37,878 bases of DNA from Ruminococcus sp. (GCA_017404145.1 JAFRCW010000056.1:1-37878), one strand, 5' to 3'. Positions 1 to 9,129 are shown, numbered from the stretch's first letter. Numbers and translations are program-made. Notes: generated from the sequence alone by a model not told the origin.

Positions 1-176
1 CAGCTTTGCTATACTCTGTGATATTGGATTTGAAACCATTATACCACATTTTCATCTTTTTTCTACCCCTGTTTTCACTTCTGAACACACTTTTTTCATT
101 AGATATGTTTTTACTTACACATCTACTCTTTCATTCAAGCTGTAATTGTCAAGAAAAACAGAAAGAGGTGTCCGAT

Positions 177-686
177 ATGGAAAGAAGAACAGTATTCAAT
201 GACAATCAGGTGTATTTCAGAAACACACAAGAGTTTCTGAACGCGCAAAACAGCGGTGAGATGACCGTGACAGTCGTTTCTCCCGAGATTTCGGCTTCTT
301 TGGAGCGTATCCGCAGACAGAAGAGGTCGAAGAAAGACCAAAAAGCCGCGGTGCGCGACAGCCTCGCCGAGCGGATGAAGGATGTAGCCATCTGGCATTT
401 TGAGAATATCCTCTCCATCACCTGCGCGTGGGTGACCTTCATCGACTGCAAAGGGATGGGCTGCCGCCTGATGCGAAATGAGGGGGCGAGGTTCTCCTCT
501 GTCAGGCGCCGTCATGAGGTCGGCTTCTACGGAGAAACGCCCTTTGACGTTGTGACGCTGAAGCTCCGGCTGGCGGATCTGAAGAAGTTTTCCGTCGCAA
601 TGCGAAAGCTCAGAAGGCTCGCGATCGAGGGCGGCTTCGAGGGTTATTCCGAGCTGTGCGCCGCGGTTATTAACAAAGACAATTGA
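177..686 (+). CDS. Unknown 169-aa basic protein
   Basis: I do not recognise this protein. The frame is open further upstream, but the ATG at 177 is chosen because AAAGAGGTG sits a few bases before it, while the upstream translation is only hydrophobic, AT-rich sequence. The product is soluble-looking, has no signal peptide, and carries a strongly basic stretch around residues 35-55 (RIRRQKRSKKDQK) followed by a compact domain with one aromatic patch (AIWHFENI) and a basic C-terminal helix. It could bind nucleic acid, but this is inference from charge only. It stands alone and ends just before a bidirectional hairpin shared with the convergent MerR gene. The 176 bases before it are AT-rich and hold no gene I can support. 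Confidence 0.6.
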   Translation: MERRTVFNDNQVYFRNTQEFLNAQNSGEMTVTVVSPEISASLERIRRQKRSKKDQKAAVRDSLAERMKDVAIWHFENILSITCAWVTFIDCKGMGCRLMRNEGARFSSVRRRHEVGFYGETPFDVVTLKLRLADLKKFSVAMRKLRRLAIEGGFEGYSELCAAVINKDN

Positions 687-721
687 TCTTATTTGGGTTT
701 CCTTAATGATTTCTGTAAAAG

Positions 722-755
722 AATACGCTCCGTTCGAATTCGGACGGAGCGTATT
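722..755. terminator. Bidirectional terminator hairpin
   Basis: A perfect 12-bp stem (AATACGCTCCGT / ACGGAGCGTATT) with a 10-nt loop lies between two convergent genes, with A/T-rich flanks on both sides. It would end transcription of the unknown gene on the left and of the MerR gene on the right. Confidence 0.75.
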
Positions 756-758
756 ACT

Positions 759-1496
759 TTAGGTTGATGATTTGACAGTTGTCGGATTCACCGTCTCGAC
801 ACAGTAGCCTTTGTGACTGCATTTGGGACAGGTGAGTTTTCTTGTTTTAGGTGTGTGCGGCGCAAAAAACGCCTCTTTGAATGACGAGCGGAACACCTCA
901 TGGCATTCGGGGCAGATATACGCCGTATGATCGAAATAGTATTTGGAGATCAGAATTCCCCAAGGGATCGCGACCGCAGCCCAGACGATCAGCGGCCACC
1001 GGATCCCTGTGAGGATCAGCAGGATGATCGCCGCACACTGTAATAAGGCGACGGGAATACCCGTGAGCAGCATCGTCATATGGATTTTCTTCATTTCCTT
1101 TTTGTTGGTCATTGTATATGCTATGTCGCCGATGGATTCAAAGGAGATGTTTTCGACTGATTTCAACTCTTTTTTCAGCGCCTGCAGCTTTTCGAGCTTT
1201 TCCTTTTGTTCGCTCAGCTGTTGTGTCAGTTCCTGCTCCTGACCGTTTATGAGCAGCATGATCACATTTTCGGGATGCTCCTCTTTCAGCAGCTTTGAGA
1301 TAGCGTCGATCGAAAAACCCAACTCTCTGAGAAAGCAGATGATTCTCATCTTGCTGACGTCATCCTCCGAGTAGAGTCTTCTGCCTCCCTCGGAAAGAGA
1401 CGACGGAGTCAGGATCCCGCGGCTGTCATAATACTGAACGGTTCTGACGGTTACGCCGCAGAGCTTCGCGACTTCTCCTGTTGTGTAGGTTGACAT
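759..1496 (-). CDS. MerR-family regulator with membrane and zinc-ribbon C-terminus
   Basis: This is a MerR-type transcription regulator of 245 aa. Residues 1-70 form the winged helix-turn-helix (TTGEVAKLCGVTVRTVQYYD, then GGRRLY), and residues about 85-115 form the dimerisation coiled coil. Unlike a classical effector-binding MerR, the C-terminal half has two hydrophobic segments (about 135-175) followed by a zinc-ribbon-like pair of CPEC and CPKC motifs near residues 190-230. This suggests a membrane-tethered sensor, possibly of metal, redox or envelope state; that is inference. GGAGG lies 8-9 bases upstream of the ATG. It is monocistronic and probably autoregulated from the promoter at 1518-1565. 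Confidence 0.85.
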   Translation of the reverse strand: MSTYTTGEVAKLCGVTVRTVQYYDSRGILTPSSLSEGGRRLYSEDDVSKMRIICFLRELGFSIDAISKLLKEEHPENVIMLLINGQEQELTQQLSEQKEKLEKLQALKKELKSVENISFESIGDIAYTMTNKKEMKKIHMTMLLTGIPVALLQCAAIILLILTGIRWPLIVWAAVAIPWGILISKYYFDHTAYICPECHEVFRSSFKEAFFAPHTPKTRKLTCPKCSHKGYCVETVNPTTVKSST

Positions 1497-1517
1497 AGCT
1501 TTTCACCTCCTGTGACT

Positions 1518-1565
1518 GTAATATAGCATATTACCTTACGTCACGAGCAATCCCTTACGCAAGGG
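1518..1565 (-). promoter_or_regulatory. MerR-type promoter with long spacer and two dyads
   Basis: Reading the minus strand, TTGCTC (1550-1545) and TATATT (1525-1520) are 19 bp apart, the over-long spacing typical of promoters that MerR proteins untwist. Two perfect dyads frame it: GTAATAT-n3-ATATTAC at 1518-1534 over the -10, and CCCTT-n4-AAGGG at 1552-1565 upstream of the -35. The motif CCTTACG also occurs twice (1534-1540 and 1553-1559). This fits autoregulation by the gene directly downstream, which has not been shown. Confidence 0.5.
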
Positions 1566-1780
1566 GATTTTTCGTTTTTTGCCTATTTTTTACTGTGAAT
1601 TCTCCCTACAGAATAGCAAAAACAGGATTCTTTTTCAACAAAATTTTTCCGGATCGTTTTTGCCGATCGGAGATTTTCATATCGGTTGAAATATTAATAC
1701 GCTAAAACGTTAAATCGGCATTTGTATAAATGGTTGATTTTTCCGATTTGCAGACAGTGTTTTTTCTGCTTTTTCATCTA
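1566..1780. other. AT-rich intergenic upstream region of amylase
   Basis: No gene is supported here. It is the upstream region of the amylase. It contains an AACGTT core (1706-1711), which resembles the centre of LacI/MalR-family operators, and an inverted repeat AAATCGG (1712-1718) / CCGATTT (1743-1749). Either could be a regulator site for starch control, but neither is strong evidence by itself. Confidence 0.25.
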
Positions 1781-1810
1781 TTTACATCCTGCGAAGATGT
1801 ATAGTATAAT
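1781..1810 (+). promoter_or_regulatory. Sigma-70-type promoter of the amylase
   Basis: TTTACA (1781-1786) and a perfect TATAAT (1805-1810) with an 18-bp spacer lie about 45 bases before the amylase start, giving a short leader that contains the ribosome site AGGAG at 1841-1845. Confidence 0.65.
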
Positions 1811-1853
1811 TAATATAGGATTTTTAAAATTTTCATAACGAGGAGTGGTTCCA

Positions 1854-4484
1854 ATGGGTAAGAGAATCACAAGCGTTTTGCTTGTGCTGTGTATGATGAT
1901 TTCCTTTGTTGCGGTTGCGGGTTTCGCTGTTTCGGCTCAAGAGACCGATATCGCCGAAGTATCTGCGCAGGAAGAACTCGCGTCCTCCGGCACTGACTAC
2001 GGATTGGCGAAAAAGGTCGAGGACGGCAACATCCTCCACTGCTTCAACTGGACACTTTCACAAATCAAAGAAGAGCTTCCCAACATTGCACAGGCGGGTT
2101 TTACCAGCGTGCAGACCTCTCCTCTTCAGCCGCATGACGGACAGTACAACTGGTACTGGCTGTATCAGCCTTCCGATTCCACCGTCGGCAATGAGCTGGG
2201 CTCTTATAATGATCTGAAAAATCTTTGTACCGAAGCGGACAAGTACGGCATCAAAATTGTCGTCGACGTTGTTGCCAATCACCTTGCGGGCAGTAACGAC
2301 GGCAGTTGGGCCGGTGCGATTGCCCAAAGCTGGAGAAACGGCGACTACTTCCATAATGAGGGCGCCTGCAACAACTGGGACAACCGTTACGACGTTACCC
2401 ATAAGAATATCGGTATGCCCGACCTTAACTCCGAGCACAGCGAGGTGCAAAGCCGTTTCGTCTCGATGGTAAAATCCATGAAGGACGCCGGTGTTGACGG
2501 CGTTCGCTGGGACGCGGCAAAGCATATCGGTCTCCCCTCCGAGGGATGCCAGTTCTGGTCAAAGATTTCCGCTGTCGGAATGTACAACTACGGCGAGATC
2601 CTCGATAACCCCGCCGGCAGCAGCGGCGATGACTATAACAACAGCCTGATGAAAGAATACGCCAACTACATCGGCGTTACCGATTCGAGCTACAGCGGTC
2701 ACATCACCGGCTGTATCCGTGATAACAAAACCGACACATGGACAGGAAAATGGACCAACGCGGGCGTTCCCGCAAGCCGTGTCGTTTACTGGGCGGAAAG
2801 CCATGACACTTTCTGCAACAACGGCTGGACGAACAGCTTGGGTGAGTCTGTGATCGACAGATCTTACGCGGTAGTCGGCGCAAGAGCGAATTCCCAGTCT
2901 CTGTATTTCTCAAGACCTTATGATCATAACCATGACTCCATCGGTTACGGCAAGAAGGGCAGCACTCATTATACCTCTAAAGAGGTTGCGGCGGTCAACC
3001 ACTTCCACAACGCGATGGCGGGTACCGGCGAATACTTCGGCGCCGACAACGGCTGCTTCGTTGTTTGCCGCGGCGGCGGCGCGGTCATCGTATCCCCGAA
3101 CGGCTCCAACTTTGATATCACCGTTAAAAACGGCGGCGGTATGGTTCCTGCGGGCACCTATACCGACGAGGTCTCCGGTTCCACATGGACGGTAACCGGA
3201 AGCTCTATCAGCGGCCATATCGGCTCGAGCGGTATCGCGGTCATTTATGACCAGCCTCAGGCGGGTCCCAGCGCGTTCGCAAACCCCGGCAACACTTCTT
3301 ATAAGACGGATACCATTACCGTCACACTGGGCTACAGCAACGCGACCTCCGGCAGCTATTCGATCGACGGCGGTTCTTTCAAGAGCTATACCAACGGCCA
3401 GACCATTACCATCGGCTCCGGCGTCAGCTACGGCTCCACGACAAAGCTTACCGTGAAGGCGACCAACGGTTCTTCTACCGATCAGGCGACCTATACCTAT
3501 ACAAAGCTGGATCCCAACGCGACCCAGACGATCTATTTCAACAACAGTTACTACAACTGGTCCCGTGTATACTGCTATCTTTACACCGAGAATTACGGCA
3601 ACGTTGTTTCTAACAATGAATGGCCGGGCGTAGAGATGACCAAGGGCACGAACAATATCTACTACTATGACGTTCCCAAAGGTCTGGAGAACGGCAGAGC
3701 GATCTTTACCGAATATTCCGACAACAACGATCACCGTTATCCCGGTGACGGCGATCCCGGTTTGGATCTGAATAACAACTCGATGATTTTCGGTGATAAC
3801 CGTTCATGGACGGTTTATACCGGAGGTCCTGTCACACCTCAGCCTACCACTGCTCCTACTACCGCTCCGACGAATCCTCCCGTACAGCCTACCCAGCCTG
3901 TTACCGGAGACCTGCTGATCGGCGATCCCGATCTGGACGGTATCGTTTCTATCATTGACGCAACCGCGATCCAAAAATATCTTGCCAATCTCAAAGTGCT
4001 TTTCGGCAGAGGTCTGAGAGCGGCGGACTGTGATCAGGACGGCGTTGTATCGGTAATTGACGCGACAAAAGTTCAGCGTTATCTTGCGAATGTCAAAGAC
4101 AATAATTCCTATGTCGGACAGTATACCGGAGGCACTGCCCCCGCTACCGAGCCGACAACCGTTCAGCCGACGAATCCTCCGATTTCCGGCGATAAGGTGA
4201 TCTTGAACGCGTCTGCTACCAGCACGCTGCCCGAGAAATGGTACGCGTGGACATGGAGCTCCGACAGTGACGGCAAATGGATTGCCGGCGACGGAGAAGT
4301 GTCCTCGGTTATCTTTACCGGTTTGTCCGCGAACGTGATCTTTGTCAGAGCAAATCCCGATATGGATATCGACTGGAACAACGGTTCCGTATGGAACCAG
4401 ACCGATGACCTTACCACCCAGATGGGCGGAACTTTCACCACCAACAGCTGGGCTGCCAACCGTATGGTCGGATCTTGGTCATAA
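1854..4484 (+). CDS. Secreted dockerin-bearing GH13 alpha-amylase
   Basis: This is an extracellular alpha-amylase (endo-1,4-alpha-glucan hydrolysis of starch), 876 aa. The ATG at 1854 is preferred over an in-frame GTG at 1845 because AGGAG overlaps that GTG and lies 8 bases before the ATG. Residues 1-28 are a signal peptide. GH13 regions are all present: DVVANH (138-143), the nucleophile in GVRWDAAKH (Asp220), the acid/base in YGEILD (Glu248) and SHD (Asp318). Residues about 556-658 resemble a CBM26 starch-binding module. A Thr/Pro linker leads to a type I dockerin at about 684-750 with two calcium-loop repeats (DPDLDGIVSIIDA and DCDQDGVVSVIDA). After a second linker, residues 779-876 form another Trp/Asn-rich, probably starch-binding module. 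The dockerin implies docking to a cohesin scaffoldin. It is monocistronic. Confidence 0.95.
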   Translation: MGKRITSVLLVLCMMISFVAVAGFAVSAQETDIAEVSAQEELASSGTDYGLAKKVEDGNILHCFNWTLSQIKEELPNIAQAGFTSVQTSPLQPHDGQYNWYWLYQPSDSTVGNELGSYNDLKNLCTEADKYGIKIVVDVVANHLAGSNDGSWAGAIAQSWRNGDYFHNEGACNNWDNRYDVTHKNIGMPDLNSEHSEVQSRFVSMVKSMKDAGVDGVRWDAAKHIGLPSEGCQFWSKISAVGMYNYGEILDNPAGSSGDDYNNSLMKEYANYIGVTDSSYSGHITGCIRDNKTDTWTGKWTNAGVPASRVVYWAESHDTFCNNGWTNSLGESVIDRSYAVVGARANSQSLYFSRPYDHNHDSIGYGKKGSTHYTSKEVAAVNHFHNAMAGTGEYFGADNGCFVVCRGGGAVIVSPNGSNFDITVKNGGGMVPAGTYTDEVSGSTWTVTGSSISGHIGSSGIAVIYDQPQAGPSAFANPGNTSYKTDTITVTLGYSNATSGSYSIDGGSFKSYTNGQTITIGSGVSYGSTTKLTVKATNGSSTDQATYTYTKLDPNATQTIYFNNSYYNWSRVYCYLYTENYGNVVSNNEWPGVEMTKGTNNIYYYDVPKGLENGRAIFTEYSDNNDHRYPGDGDPGLDLNNNSMIFGDNRSWTVYTGGPVTPQPTTAPTTAPTNPPVQPTQPVTGDLLIGDPDLDGIVSIIDATAIQKYLANLKVLFGRGLRAADCDQDGVVSVIDATKVQRYLANVKDNNSYVGQYTGGTAPATEPTTVQPTNPPISGDKVILNASATSTLPEKWYAWTWSSDSDGKWIAGDGEVSSVIFTGLSANVIFVRANPDMDIDWNNGSVWNQTDDLTTQMGGTFTTNSWAANRMVGSWS

Positions 4485-4497
4485 ACCAAAATAGTAA

Positions 4498-4531
4498 CCG
4501 CCCTTATTCCTTGATCGAGGAATAAGGGCGG
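4498..4531. terminator. Strong terminator hairpin after amylase
   Basis: A perfect 13-bp stem (CCGCCCTTATTCC / GGAATAAGGGCGG) with an 8-nt loop is followed by a T-rich tract on the plus strand. It lies between the convergent amylase and kinase genes and could serve both. Confidence 0.85.
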
Positions 4532-4569
4532 ATTTTCTTTTGACCGAATTCTGATAATCAAAGGCATAA

Positions 4570-7500
4570 TCAGCCTTCGTTTTTCGGATTGTTTTGAATC
4601 AGACTTTCCAGCGTGCTGAAGAGGGTGTCCGGCTGGACCGGCTTGGAGAGGTGCGCGTTCAGTCCCGACTGCAGACTGCGCTGGACGTCCTCGTCAAAAG
4701 CGTTGGCGGTCAGCGCGATGATCGGAATGGTTTTTGCGTCGGCTCGGTTCATACCGCGGATCGCTCGCGTTGCTTCAAGGCCGTCCATCTCCGGCATCCG
4801 CATATCCATCAGGATTGCGTCATACCAGCCCTCGGGATGAGAGGAGAAAGCTTCTACAGCGATTTTGCCGTTCTGGGCGTGGTCAACTTCGAGCTCGCGC
4901 ATCTGCAGAACCATTTTCATAATTTCGGCGTTGACCGCCATATCCTCTGCCAGAAGGATCCTGCGGCCGGCAAGGTCGATTTTTTTACGATTCTGCTTGT
5001 ATGACAGATTCTTTCGCTGTAATGCCGCCTGAAATTCTTCGATAACAGAGGAAGCGAACAGCGGCTTGGACAAGAAGCTGTCTACGCCTGTTTCCATCGC
5101 TTCGTCCAGGATATCATCCCATTTGTAGGCGGTAAGGATAATGATCGCGGATTCGTCCCCTGTGATCTCACGGATATGCTTTGTGGTTTCGATTCCGTTC
5201 ATCTGAGGCATCTGCCAGTCGATGAGGATCAGGTTATACGGTTCTCTGCGGGCGTGGCGCAGACGAACCATTTCGATTGCCTGTTCACCGGAGGAGGCGA
5301 TTTCGGACGCGATACCCGCTTTTTCCAGAACCAGCTTGGCGTGTTCGCCGGCGATCGGATCGTCGTCAACGACCAAAACCGTCATATCGCCGGGGTGGAT
5401 TTCCGTCTCGGCGGTTCTTGACATATCATATGCCGCATCGGACAGAGTCACCGTTACCACAAAGGTGGTGCCTTTTCCCTTAGCGCTTTCCACACGGATG
5501 TTTCCGTTCATCATCTCCACGATGTTTTTGGTGATAGCCATACCGAGACCGGAACTGCCGAATTTGTTGGTGGTAGAAGAATCCTCCTGTGAGAAAGTCT
5601 CAAAGATTTTCGGCAGGAATTCTTCGCTCATACCGATACCGTTGTCGATCACGGTGAATTGCAGGGTGGATTTTCCGTCGTAGCGCGCCGTACGTTCTAC
5701 CTGCAGTTCGATGCAGCCGCCGCTGGGTGTGAATTTCACCGCGTTGCCGAGAATATTGATCAGCACCTGTCTGAGCTTCATATTGTCGCCGATGTAGAAG
5801 TCGTCTACGTGACCGATAATATGACACTGATAGTCGAGTCCGTTTTCGTGACACTGACTGCTGAACATGGTGTTTATGGCTTCGAGCAGTTTGGAGAAGG
5901 AGAACTCCTCGTTCTTGAGCGTCAAACGACCGGATTCTATTCGGGTCATATCCAGAATATCGTTGATCAGCTGCAGAAGATGCTCTGCGGAGGAGCCGAT
6001 TTTTTTCAGATAATCTTTTGTTTTTTCGGGAGTATCGGGATCGTTAAGAGCGAGATTGTCCAGTCCGATGATCGCGTCCATGGGGGTGCGGATCTCGTGA
6101 CTCATATTTGACAGGAACGCGGTTTTCGCTTTGCTGGCGTCTTCGGCGGCGGCAAGCGCGTCGCTGAGCGCCTGACGCTGCGCCATCTCCTTACGGGTTT
6201 GAGCATCCGTGTCGGCAAAGCAAGCTCCGATTTGCAGAATGTCGTTATTGTCGCCCGTATGACGCACACCGGCGGCGCGGACCGTTTCATAGGATTCTTT
6301 TCCGTGACGTGATACCATATAGGTCAGGCTGATGACCCGGTTGTTTTTGAGCGAATTTTTGAGATTGTCAGGCTGAACAAAACGTATGAAGTCTTCCCGA
6401 TACGCTTCTGTTACATATTGGTTCGCGTAAGCGGTGACAGCGTCGAGATAGGGGAAGTGATCACTCTCTTTGAAGCCTTTGCCGTCAAGATCCCTGTGCG
6501 CCTGATAGCATACGCCTTCGCCGTTTTCCAGATCGATATAATAGACGCTCCAGTAGTCCGATGACAGCGCGGAGATCAGGTTGTTCTGCTGTTCTCTCTG
6601 CTTCTTTTCCTTAAGCAGACTTTCCTGCAGAGCAAGACGCTGTTCCAGCTCGTCCTGTTTCACGCGGTTTTCCGCATCTGCAGTTTCTCTCTCCAGCTGC
6701 AAACGGTTGTTTTTCTGAATTTGATATACAACAAAGCCAAACATCACCAGCATGACCATAACGGTAAGAATCGACTGAAGAATGCTCTTCTTGATGGTGC
6801 TTTTTGAGATGGGACTGATGCTCTCGTTAATGATACTTTCACGGATCAGATAGGTCAGCTGCCATTTTGTTCCGACAACAGGGGTATATGACAGGGTTTC
6901 TTTGATTCCGTTATATGAGAAAGAGACAACGCCCGAAGCTCCCCTCTGAAAGTCTGACAAAAAGCTTTCATAGGAATAGGGTTCTTCAAATTCCGCATGC
7001 TTCAGCGCGTCCAACAGATTGTCCTCTTCCGCAAGACCTCCCAGAACATAGCTTGTCAGCGAAGCTCCTTCCTCCGTATAGATGTTGCAGAAGGTGGTAT
7101 CGTTGACGTCTGTCGTCATGGAAACGCCTTCGAGCATTTGAGAGACGTCCATCTGCATAAAGCAGACGCAGAATTGTTTGTCCCGGAACGGAATGTCCAC
7201 AGGAACGGCAATAATGATCTTTTTTCCGATACTGTCTGGATTGAGTACGGAGATATCCGGTTCTGTCAGCGTCCGATAGTCAAAGGAATAATCGTCGATA
7301 TTTGTCTGTATGCCGTTTGAGGTATAGATCAGACCGTCTGTATCGACACAAGCAAAGAGTTCCAGATTATAATGACGCTTTACATGTTCCTCGTATGCCG
7401 CCAGATGCTCCATATCGCTCATGTTCTCATCGGTGTGCATATCCAGAGAAACGTAGATTTCATCTATTTTATCCTGCAGGTTGTTTTCTACGACCTGTTC

Positions 7501-7677
7501 CCGGCGGTCGGCAAGCTCATCCAGATACATCAGGCTGACGGTACGCACCGCTTTTTCTGTATCTCTCTGTGTGCTCTGTCCCATCCATAGGGTACCGGCG
7601 ACCATTACCAGCGCCAGTACGACGCTGCCGACAAAGGTAACGGTAGCGGTATAATTCCTTTTTCCGGATTTTTTCAT
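4570..7677 (-). CDS. Hybrid sensor histidine kinase with two receiver domains
   Basis: This is a membrane two-component hybrid kinase of 1035 aa. An N-terminal membrane segment (about 10-30) is followed by a roughly 250-residue extracellular sensing region (Cache-like by layout), a second membrane segment (about 295-315), a coiled coil and a PAS-like region. HisKA has the phosphoacceptor in NMSHEIRTP (His527). The ATPase domain shows DNGIGMS and GSSGLGMAI. Two receivers follow: phospho-Asp820 in LIDWQMPQ, with conserved LTAY and KP, and phospho-Asp958 in LMDMRMPEMDG, with LTAN and KP. No output domain is present, so a separate Hpt protein or partner regulator is expected. The second ATG of ATGAGGACAATG is chosen because GGGAG lies 9 bases before it; starting at 7686 would add three residues. 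The ligand is unknown. Confidence 0.93.
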   Translation of the reverse strand: MKKSGKRNYTATVTFVGSVVLALVMVAGTLWMGQSTQRDTEKAVRTVSLMYLDELADRREQVVENNLQDKIDEIYVSLDMHTDENMSDMEHLAAYEEHVKRHYNLELFACVDTDGLIYTSNGIQTNIDDYSFDYRTLTEPDISVLNPDSIGKKIIIAVPVDIPFRDKQFCVCFMQMDVSQMLEGVSMTTDVNDTTFCNIYTEEGASLTSYVLGGLAEEDNLLDALKHAEFEEPYSYESFLSDFQRGASGVVSFSYNGIKETLSYTPVVGTKWQLTYLIRESIINESISPISKSTIKKSILQSILTVMVMLVMFGFVVYQIQKNNRLQLERETADAENRVKQDELEQRLALQESLLKEKKQREQQNNLISALSSDYWSVYYIDLENGEGVCYQAHRDLDGKGFKESDHFPYLDAVTAYANQYVTEAYREDFIRFVQPDNLKNSLKNNRVISLTYMVSRHGKESYETVRAAGVRHTGDNNDILQIGACFADTDAQTRKEMAQRQALSDALAAAEDASKAKTAFLSNMSHEIRTPMDAIIGLDNLALNDPDTPEKTKDYLKKIGSSAEHLLQLINDILDMTRIESGRLTLKNEEFSFSKLLEAINTMFSSQCHENGLDYQCHIIGHVDDFYIGDNMKLRQVLINILGNAVKFTPSGGCIELQVERTARYDGKSTLQFTVIDNGIGMSEEFLPKIFETFSQEDSSTTNKFGSSGLGMAITKNIVEMMNGNIRVESAKGKGTTFVVTVTLSDAAYDMSRTAETEIHPGDMTVLVVDDDPIAGEHAKLVLEKAGIASEIASSGEQAIEMVRLRHARREPYNLILIDWQMPQMNGIETTKHIREITGDESAIIILTAYKWDDILDEAMETGVDSFLSKPLFASSVIEEFQAALQRKNLSYKQNRKKIDLAGRRILLAEDMAVNAEIMKMVLQMRELEVDHAQNGKIAVEAFSSHPEGWYDAILMDMRMPEMDGLEATRAIRGMNRADAKTIPIIALTANAFDEDVQRSLQSGLNAHLSKPVQPDTLFSTLESLIQNNPKNEG

Positions 7678-7813
7678 TGTCCTCATCTCCCGAAACGCAT
7701 TGGGTATTACGAATACGCGGCTGCAATCATACTGTATAGACAGCAGATGTTTGTTGCATATTGGTATAAAACATCCGATTCGTCATTAAAGATTTGTAGA
7801 CTATACACAAACT

Positions 7814-7842
7814 ATTATAACAAAACTGTCCGAAAAAGTAAA
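7814..7842 (-). promoter_or_regulatory. Possible promoter of the hybrid kinase
   Basis: On the minus strand TTTACT (7842-7837) and a perfect TATAAT (7819-7814) are 17 bp apart. The leader would be about 130 nt. The -35 is weak, so this is tentative. Confidence 0.35.
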
Positions 7843-7916
7843 TATCATTATCAAAAAAGTTTAAAAAGGATGTTTTCGGCGAAAATATTTCTTTTTGGAA
7901 ACTCAACGGTTCTGCC

Positions 7917-7945
7917 TTGTCATCCATCCATAAAACCGTTATAAT
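7917..7945 (+). promoter_or_regulatory. Promoter of the acylphosphatase gene
   Basis: TTGTCA (7917-7922) and TATAAT (7940-7945) with a 17-bp spacer. Transcription would start only about 10-12 bases before the GTG start, giving a very short leader that holds just the ribosome site. Confidence 0.65.
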
Positions 7946-7963
7946 ATTCTTGAGGTGAGGGCT

Positions 7964-8251
7964 GTGCTGACAAAAAGGAACATCGTGAGAAAATATATCC
8001 GTTTCTACGGATGGGTACAGGCAGTAGGCTTTCGATGGCGCGCGATGCAGGCGGCAGAGCATTACGGCGCGACCGGATGGGTCAAAAATGAATATGATGA
8101 TTCTGTCAGTATGGAGATACAAGGCACCGAGCGTCAGATCGACGACGTGATCGCAGCGATTGAACGCGGGACATATATCCGCATCGACCGTATGGAGGTC
8201 AAGACGCTTCAGCCCGATCCCGAGGAACGCGGCTTTCGGGTGAAATACTAG
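7964..8251 (+). CDS. acyP: Acylphosphatase
   Basis: A small cytosolic enzyme hydrolysing acyl-phosphates such as acetyl or carbamoyl phosphate. The signature is GWVQAVGFRW, a variant of the family GxVQGVGFR with the phosphate-binding Arg kept, plus GWVKNEYDDSV containing the catalytic Asn. The GTG at 7964 is preferred over the GTG at 7955: AGGTGA lies 5 bases before it, and the resulting 95 aa is the normal family length. The Ala in place of the second Gly of the signature is a modest departure. It is monocistronic with its own promoter and a downstream hairpin. Confidence 0.88.
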   Translation: MLTKRNIVRKYIRFYGWVQAVGFRWRAMQAAEHYGATGWVKNEYDDSVSMEIQGTERQIDDVIAAIERGTYIRIDRMEVKTLQPDPEERGFRVKY

Positions 8252-8289
8252 GCGGGTTGATTCTCTCGCTGTATTCAATCGGCGTTTTT
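8252..8289 (+). terminator. Probable terminator after acylphosphatase
   Basis: An imperfect stem (GCGGGTTGATT with CAATCGGC-side pairing, including G-U pairs) begins right after the stop codon and is followed by TTTTT. Confidence 0.45.
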
Positions 8290-8310
8290 CAAGACAGAAG
8301 CAACAGCGGG

Positions 8311-8340
8311 TTGCTTGTGTTTGATCTGCATTCATATTAA
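8311..8340 (+). promoter_or_regulatory. Promoter of the XRE/zinc-ribbon regulator
   Basis: TTGCTT (8311-8316) and TATTAA (8335-8340) with an 18-bp spacer lie shortly before an AAGGAGGTG ribosome site. Confidence 0.45.
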
Positions 8341-8364
8341 AATGAGATACAAGGAGGTGTTTTT

Positions 8365-9129
8365 ATGGACACAAAAGACGTTATCTATGAACTCAGAACA
8401 AAGAACGGGTTGTCTCAGGACGAACTGGCAGAAAAGGTTTTTGTGACAAGACAGGCGGTATCCAGATGGGAAAACGGTGAAACCGTACCGAATACCGATA
8501 CGCTGAAATTGCTCTCCAAGCAGTTCAACGTTTCTATCAATACGCTTCTCGGCGCGCCGCGGCAGCTGATCTGTCAGTGCTGCGGAATGCCTCTCGAGGA
8601 CGCTCTTATCGGCAGAGAAAAGGACGGAACCCTCAACGAAGATTACTGCAAGTGGTGCTACGCCGACGGCGTCTACACCTACAGCGATATGGATGATTTG
8701 ATCGAGGTATGTATTCCTCATATGGCGAAAGAAGGCTTCTCCGAAGAGCAGGCGCGCGCATATATGAAACAAATGCTGCCGCAGCTTAACTACTGGAAAC
8801 GCTATGAACAGCTCAGCGACGACGGACAGTTTGAGGCGTTTAAGAAACAGCTGATCCGGGAAATCAACGATCTGCATATCGAAGGTATGCCCAAAGTGGA
8901 AAAGCTCAATGCGCTGATCGGATCTTTCGTCAATCTTGCGTTCCCGCTTCCTAATGGAGCAAAGGTGAAGTTTCTCGATGATCAGACAACATACTTAGGC
9001 AATCAGCTGGAATCGGAATTCGGCGGAGATCGGTGCTTCGGTATCCTTGCGAATATGGATTTCATCTTGATATGCACATATGAGGCACAGGGCGCCGATC
9101 CGGAGCTGGTTCTGTATAAAAAGAGATAA
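8365..9129 (+). CDS. XRE-family regulator with zinc-ribbon domain
   Basis: A 254-aa protein. Residues 1-65 are a clear Cro/XRE helix-turn-helix (LRTKNGLSQDELAEKVFVTR, AVSRWENGETVP). Residues about 70-125 carry a zinc-ribbon-type domain starting CQCCGMP and continuing to DYCKWCYADG. The remaining 100 residues form an uncharacterised globular domain seen in many Clostridia proteins of this layout. DNA binding is well supported; the regulon is not visible, and no adjacent gene is in the same operon. AAGGAGGTG lies 7-8 bases before the ATG, and a hairpin follows the stop. Confidence 0.85.
   Translation: MDTKDVIYELRTKNGLSQDELAEKVFVTRQAVSRWENGETVPNTDTLKLLSKQFNVSINTLLGAPRQLICQCCGMPLEDALIGREKDGTLNEDYCKWCYADGVYTYSDMDDLIEVCIPHMAKEGFSEEQARAYMKQMLPQLNYWKRYEQLSDDGQFEAFKKQLIREINDLHIEGMPKVEKLNALIGSFVNLAFPLPNGAKVKFLDDQTTYLGNQLESEFGGDRCFGILANMDFILICTYEAQGADPELVLYKKR

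Noticed and set aside
2910..3734. 274-codon minus-strand frame opposite the amylase
   Set aside because: The product is low-complexity Val/Ala/Gly/Arg, with no ribosome site; the plus strand is a full GH13 enzyme.
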